A DNA stretch of 64,000 bases from Planctomycetota bacterium (lineage in GTDB: Bacteria; Planctomycetota; UBA1135), in NCBI GenBank assembly GCA_002705055.1, contig PAHY01000042.1, positions 1-64,000 on the forward strand. The letters are read 5' to 3'. The position numbers and the translations under genes are program-made. Below, one piece after another: positions 60,846 through 64,000 of this stretch (its first letter is position 1; every line of letters starts with the position of its first letter). Under the pieces are notes generated by a model that had not been told where the DNA came from, did no database searches, and saw nothing but the letters and a program-made list of their open reading frames with translations.

Positions 60846-61889
60846 CTCCTGCGCCGCCGCCGCTGCCTCCAGCTCGTTCCAGAGCTCCGGGTCGAGCGGC
60901 AGCCAGCGATCCGAGGGTGGCGGCGGCCCCAGCTGACGCTCGAGCTCAAGTCGGCAAGCGCCCACGGCCTCGACCGCCTGACGGGTCAGGTCAAACTCCC
61001 CCACTGCCTGGCCAGGGAATGCCTGCGCCAGCGCCCCGGCCTCCGGGTGGCGCGGCTGATCGGCGTGGGTCAGCAGCAGCAGATCGTCGGGGCGAGCCGC
61101 GGGCCACGCGCGCATCGTCGGCGCGGGTGGCTGCGAGCCGTCCAGCAGCCAGAGCACACGCCAGGCCGAAGCGATCACTTCACGACTCCGCTCGACCGCC
61201 TGCGCATCGCTGCCCTCGGCCTCGGCCCAGAGCCCGGCGGTGTCGATCAAGATCAACTCGCCGGCATCGGCACCCTGGCCCAGCAGGACGGAAGCCTCCA
61301 CCGCGTCACGGGTCGTTCCCGGATGCGGCGAGACGGTGACCCGATGCTCCCGCAGCCAGGCGTTCATCAGGCTGGACTTGCCCGCATTGGGGGCGCCGGC
61401 CAGAACCAGCCGGGCCTCGCCGCGCGCCAGGGTCGCCCACTCGCGCCAGGCCAGCACGGACCGAGCAAAGGCTGCGGCCTGCGCGCCGTCGCGGTGCTGC
61501 TGCCAGGGATGCGCTTCGGCTTCCGCGGCGGCGCGCCAGTGCAGCCGCGCAGCGAGCGGCGTGCGCGCGGTGAGCGCCGGGTCGAGCCGCCTCGGCAGCT
61601 CGACTCCGCCGAACTGGGCGCAGCGCTCCCGCAGCGCACGCGCGATGCCGATCCCGCCGTGCAGACACAGCTCGAGCTCGCCGGGACCCAATCCGCGCAC
61701 CAGTGCGATATCCAGCGCCTCCCCTGCGTTCGCCGCGGGGATGGTCTGCAGACGGGGTGTGGCCCCCGGCCAGGCCTGCTCGTCCGACCAGCCCAGGAGG
61801 GCGCGCAGACGGGCGGCGTCGCCCCCGAAGCGCCAAAGCTGCAGCGCCGCAGCACCGGGTGCGGTCAGCGCGCGAAAGCGGAAGCTCAT
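60843..61889 (-). CDS. Shortened MnmE/TrmE-like GTPase
   Basis: 348 residues, against about 450 for MnmE. The N-terminal region has MnmE-like features (ALTAPGAAALQLWRF, CLHGGIGIA, LAARLHWRA). It is followed by a G domain with P-loop GAPNAGKSS near residue 163, PGTTRDAVEAS (switch I/K-loop region) and IDTAGLW (switch II), but no clear NKxD motif (THAD may take its place). The C-terminal helical domain is short and its end lacks the CxGK motif with the catalytic Cys of MnmE. It is probably a divergent relative; whether it modifies tRNA is open. It overlaps coaX by 4 nt. Confidence 0.75.
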   Translation of the reverse strand: MSFRFRALTAPGAAALQLWRFGGDAARLRALLGWSDEQAWPGATPRLQTIPAANAGEALDIALVRGLGPGELELCLHGGIGIARALRERCAQFGGVELPRRLDPALTARTPLAARLHWRAAAEAEAHPWQQHRDGAQAAAFARSVLAWREWATLARGEARLVLAGAPNAGKSSLMNAWLREHRVTVSPHPGTTRDAVEASVLLGQGADAGELILIDTAGLWAEAEGSDAQAVERSREVIASAWRVLWLLDGSQPPAPTMRAWPAARPDDLLLLTHADQPRHPEAGALAQAFPGQAVGEFDLTRQAVEAVGACRLELERQLGPPPPSDRWLPLDPELWNELEAAAAAQE

Positions 61890-62587
61890 CGTCGCGCCAG
61901 CTCGGCTAGGCCGAGCAGAACCAGGTCTTCGCCGCGCTGCCAGCGCGGATCCATCAGCGGCTGCAGGCGGTCGGCGTCGCCCCCCGTCAGGTAACGCGCG
62001 GTCGGCGCGTCGAGTTCCTGCTCCCAGCGCTGCGCCAGCGCGTCGATCGCGGCAGCCAGCGCCAGCGCGGTGCCGGCGCGCACGGCAGCCGCGGTGCTTG
62101 CGGGAATCACAGCCGGGTCGTCGGCGGCGGGAGGATCGAGATGCGGGCAGGCGGCAGCGAGCGCGCCCTCCTGCACCCCCAGCCCCGCGCCGATCGCGCC
62201 CCCCCGAAAGCAGGGACGCGCGTCGACGCAGTCCAGAGTCCAGGCCGTGCCCAGATCCGCGACCAGCGCCGCGCCGCCCGCGCGTCGATGCGCAGCCAGC
62301 GCGGCCAAGAGCCGATCAGAACCTGTCCCGGTCGTGCTGCGCTCGAGCGGCACTTCTTCCGGGCGGACCTCGCGCAGGCTCGCGCCCAGGTGATCGGCCA
62401 GCGCTCGCAGCGCCGCCGGCCGGGTGCTACTGAGCAGCAGCGCTTCGTTCTGCCGTTGCTCTTCGAGCCAGGCGAACTCCGCTTCCCCCGGTTCATCCGG
62501 CCAGACTCGCGAGTGGACCGGGCTGATGCCGGTCTCCGCGGCTCGCGCGAGCTTGAGCCTGCGTCCGCCGAGGTCTGCCAGCAGCAC
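61886..62587 (-). CDS. coaX: Type III pantothenate kinase
   Basis: First step of coenzyme A synthesis, by the ASKHA-fold type III enzyme. 233 residues from a GTG start. The nucleotide site LLADLGGRRLKLARA is at the N-terminus, the family motif GSDRLLAALAAHR near residue 88, VADLGTAWTLDCVD and RGGAIGAGLGVQ follow. It is somewhat shorter than the usual 250-260 residues. It starts one base after the stop of the PDZ gene and overlaps the GTPase gene. Confidence 0.88.
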   Translation of the reverse strand: MLLADLGGRRLKLARAAETGISPVHSRVWPDEPGEAEFAWLEEQRQNEALLLSSTRPAALRALADHLGASLREVRPEEVPLERSTTGTGSDRLLAALAAHRRAGGAALVADLGTAWTLDCVDARPCFRGGAIGAGLGVQEGALAAACPHLDPPAADDPAVIPASTAAAVRAGTALALAAAIDALAQRWEQELDAPTARYLTGGDADRLQPLMDPRWQRGEDLVLLGLAELARR

Positions 62588-62588
62588 C

Positions 62589-63557
62589 TCAGCGCCGCGG
62601 CACGCGGTAGGTCAGCGTACGCTGGCCGCCGCGCCGCTCGAGCTCGACGGTGATCCGCGAGCTGGGCTCGGCGTCGCGCAGCCGACTGAGCAGTTCGGCG
62701 CGGTCCTTGGCGGGGATGCCATTGACCGACAGCACCACGTCGTCCTTCTTCAGACCGACCCGATCGAACAGGGTGCCGGACTGAATGTCGGTGATGCGCA
62801 GACCGCGGACATTCTGCAGCGCGTCGCGCGCCGGTTGCGTGCGCACCGCCGAGTAGATCTGGTCGTCGTTCATCTGCGCGAGCTCGTCCAGATCGTTGGT
62901 GCCGATCTCGAACTCGTCCGAAGCGACCATGCGCGTCTGCGAAGGCGCGACCACGGCTTCGTCGGCGCCTTCGGGCGCTTCGTTGAAGAGCACGCCCGAG
63001 GAATCCACTTCCGCGCTGGCCAGCGCCACGACGAAAGAGAACTCGTCATCGAGCGTGGCGAACTCGACCTCGCCATCGCGGATGGCGACCACCTTGAGCT
63101 CGGCGTTCTGCTTGGCCGGCACGCGGATCTTGTCGCCTTCCGAATAGAAGTCGCCCGGCGGCAGCCCGCCTTCCGGCTGGGCACCGGCCGGGATCAGATA
63201 GGCGCCCGGGTTGGCCTTGCTGGCGATGATCATCGCCACCGTGACGTCGGTCTCGGCGAAGCGCGGCTTGACCTCGACGACTTCCGGGCCCGGGCCTTCG
63301 ACGACTTCGGGAGGAAGTACTCCACTCACATTGAGCTTGTGGAGGTTGTCAAAGGTGCCGTTCCAGTCCGGCAGGTGATGCTTGAAGCTCGTCGGCGCGG
63401 GCGGGATTTCGTCGCGCCACTTGCGCACGTCCTCGGACGTGAGCGGCGTGTTGTACTCGGCCTTGTGCTGGATGAAGTCGTAGAAGGTCCAGCCAAAACC
63501 GGCGAGGGCGGCGATGCCGACCACGCTCAACAGGAGACGGAAGAGCTTGTAGCTCAC
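62589..63557 (-). CDS. Membrane-anchored PDZ-domain protein
   Basis: 322 residues from the GTG at 63557. An N-terminal helix (residues 5-23, LFRLLLSVVGIAALAGFGW) anchors it with the rest in the periplasm. Near residue 250 begins a PDZ-like domain (LRITDIQSGTLFDRVGLKKDDVVLSVNG) that reads on to the end, typical of the GspC/trypsin-associated family. The central part is a beta-rich region. It follows obg and precedes coaX with tight spacing. Role unknown; a platform-subunit or protease-regulator role would fit. Confidence 0.8.
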   Translation of the reverse strand: MSYKLFRLLLSVVGIAALAGFGWTFYDFIQHKAEYNTPLTSEDVRKWRDEIPPAPTSFKHHLPDWNGTFDNLHKLNVSGVLPPEVVEGPGPEVVEVKPRFAETDVTVAMIIASKANPGAYLIPAGAQPEGGLPPGDFYSEGDKIRVPAKQNAELKVVAIRDGEVEFATLDDEFSFVVALASAEVDSSGVLFNEAPEGADEAVVAPSQTRMVASDEFEIGTNDLDELAQMNDDQIYSAVRTQPARDALQNVRGLRITDIQSGTLFDRVGLKKDDVVLSVNGIPAKDRAELLSRLRDAEPSSRITVELERRGGQRTLTYRVPRR

Positions 63558-63566
63558 CTTGTCAGG

Positions 63567-64000
63567 CTACTTGGTGGTCCCGTGGGGGGCGTCCCCGAGG
63601 GAGTGAAATGTTTGTAACAGCGCGGTACGTAGCGAGTCGAGTCCGCGTCCGGTGGCCGAGGAGATCTTCAGCCCAGTCTCGCCGGCTGCCTCGAACAGCG
63701 CCGCGGCGCGCTGCTCGCTGTCCTCGTCTTCGATTTTGGTGGCCACGAGGACCTGCGGACGGGTGGCCAGATCGCCGGGATACTGCTCGAGTTCGTGGCG
63801 GATCGCCTGATAGGAGCCGATGGGGTCTTCGGCGGTGGCCGAGCAGTCGACCAGGTGCAGCAGCACCCGGGTGCGCTCGACGTGACGCAGGAACTGATGG
63901 CCGAGGCCCTTGCCGTCGGCGGCGCCTTCGATGAGGCCCGGGATATCCGCCAGAACCAGCGTTTCGGGCTCGCCGCCGGTCTCCATGATCCCCAGAGAGG
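63567..64000 (-). CDS. obg: Obg family ribosome-associated GTPase (C-terminal part)
   Basis: The window cuts this gene on its 5' side, so only the last 144 codons are seen. The visible part has G3 DIPGLIEGA, HQFLRHVERTRVLLHLVD, then ATKIED (G4-like) and the C-terminal end of the G domain (KISSATGRGLDSLRTALL). The Obg fold and the glycine-rich N-terminal domain lie beyond 64000. The frame is open to the window edge, and upstream of the METGG the codons SLGI continue the Obg pattern. Ribosome assembly and stress control are the family roles. Confidence 0.9.
   Translation of the reverse strand, partial: SLGIMETGGEPETLVLADIPGLIEGAADGKGLGHQFLRHVERTRVLLHLVDCSATAEDPIGSYQAIRHELEQYPGDLATRPQVLVATKIEDEDSEQRAAALFEAAGETGLKISSATGRGLDSLRTALLQTFHSLGDAPHGTTK

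Noticed and set aside
1-64000. tRNA, rRNA, riboswitch, insertion-sequence or prophage signals
   Set aside because: No cloverleaf, rRNA core, transposase motif or terminal inverted repeat was noticed on reading both strands; short RNAs cannot be excluded without a covariance search.

Overview
This is a GC-rich bacterial window that most likely comes from the PVC superphylum, probably a planctomycete. The best single marker is the small basic protein at 5897-6163, a family I know from Planctomycetes, Verrucomicrobia and Chlamydiae. Supporting signs are a planctomycete-style zinc protein, many large lipoproteins with Ig-like folds, TPR-rich secretins and ExbB with its own signal peptide. Few genes have a clear Shine-Dalgarno sequence (the ExbD gene at 18464 and queE are the clear exceptions), and several start codons lie only 5-9 nt behind a TAGAAT hexamer. 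Leaderless transcription is therefore probably common here.

Layout. 1-2501 (minus): the start of a division and cell-wall (dcw) cluster, mraZ-rsmH-ftsL-ftsI, with ftsI cut by the window edge. 2656-6859 (minus): zinc protein, lipoprotein, der, queE, small basic protein and a membrane protein. 6959-21859 (plus): a uracil-DNA glycosylase, then three GspL/GspM-like inner-membrane proteins, a TPR-secretin lipoprotein, two TPR proteins, ExbB-ExbD-ExbD and a second TPR-secretin, closed by a strong terminator. 21923-28501: HAD phosphatase, a complete oligopeptide-type ABC importer (fused OppDF divergent from OppA-B-C), ridA and coaD. 28549-32086 (plus): comEC and comM, which share an upstream element. 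32016-36794 (minus): membrane protein, sulfatase-like hydrolase and a DASS anion transporter. 36906-45033: proline dehydrogenase, DHH phosphoesterase, amidohydrolase, a glycine-rich lipoprotein, a HEAT-like exported protein and a TatD nuclease. 44997-49301 (minus): prepilin peptidase, OmpA-type lipoprotein, EF-G-like GTPase and a pseudopilin. 49442-59308 (minus): three giant Ig-like lipoproteins in a row. 59511-64000 (minus): obg (partial), a PDZ protein, coaX, a shortened MnmE-like GTPase and pyrB fused to a PyrI zinc domain.

How the parts fit. The cluster 7708-21859, with the prepilin peptidase (48309-49301) and pseudopilin (44997-45485), looks like a dispersed type II secretion/type IV pilus-like machine. 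Its secretins carry long N-terminal TPR regions and lie on either side of a proton-driven ExbBD motor. This combination is the strongest candidate for an undescribed system. The large lipoproteins could be cargo or surface partners, but nothing in the sequence proves that. The second candidate is regulatory: comEC and comM share a two-part promoter-like element with identical geometry directly over the start codon.

No tRNA, rRNA, CRISPR array, insertion sequence or phage gene was recognised. No stretch longer than 300 bases lacks a gene.
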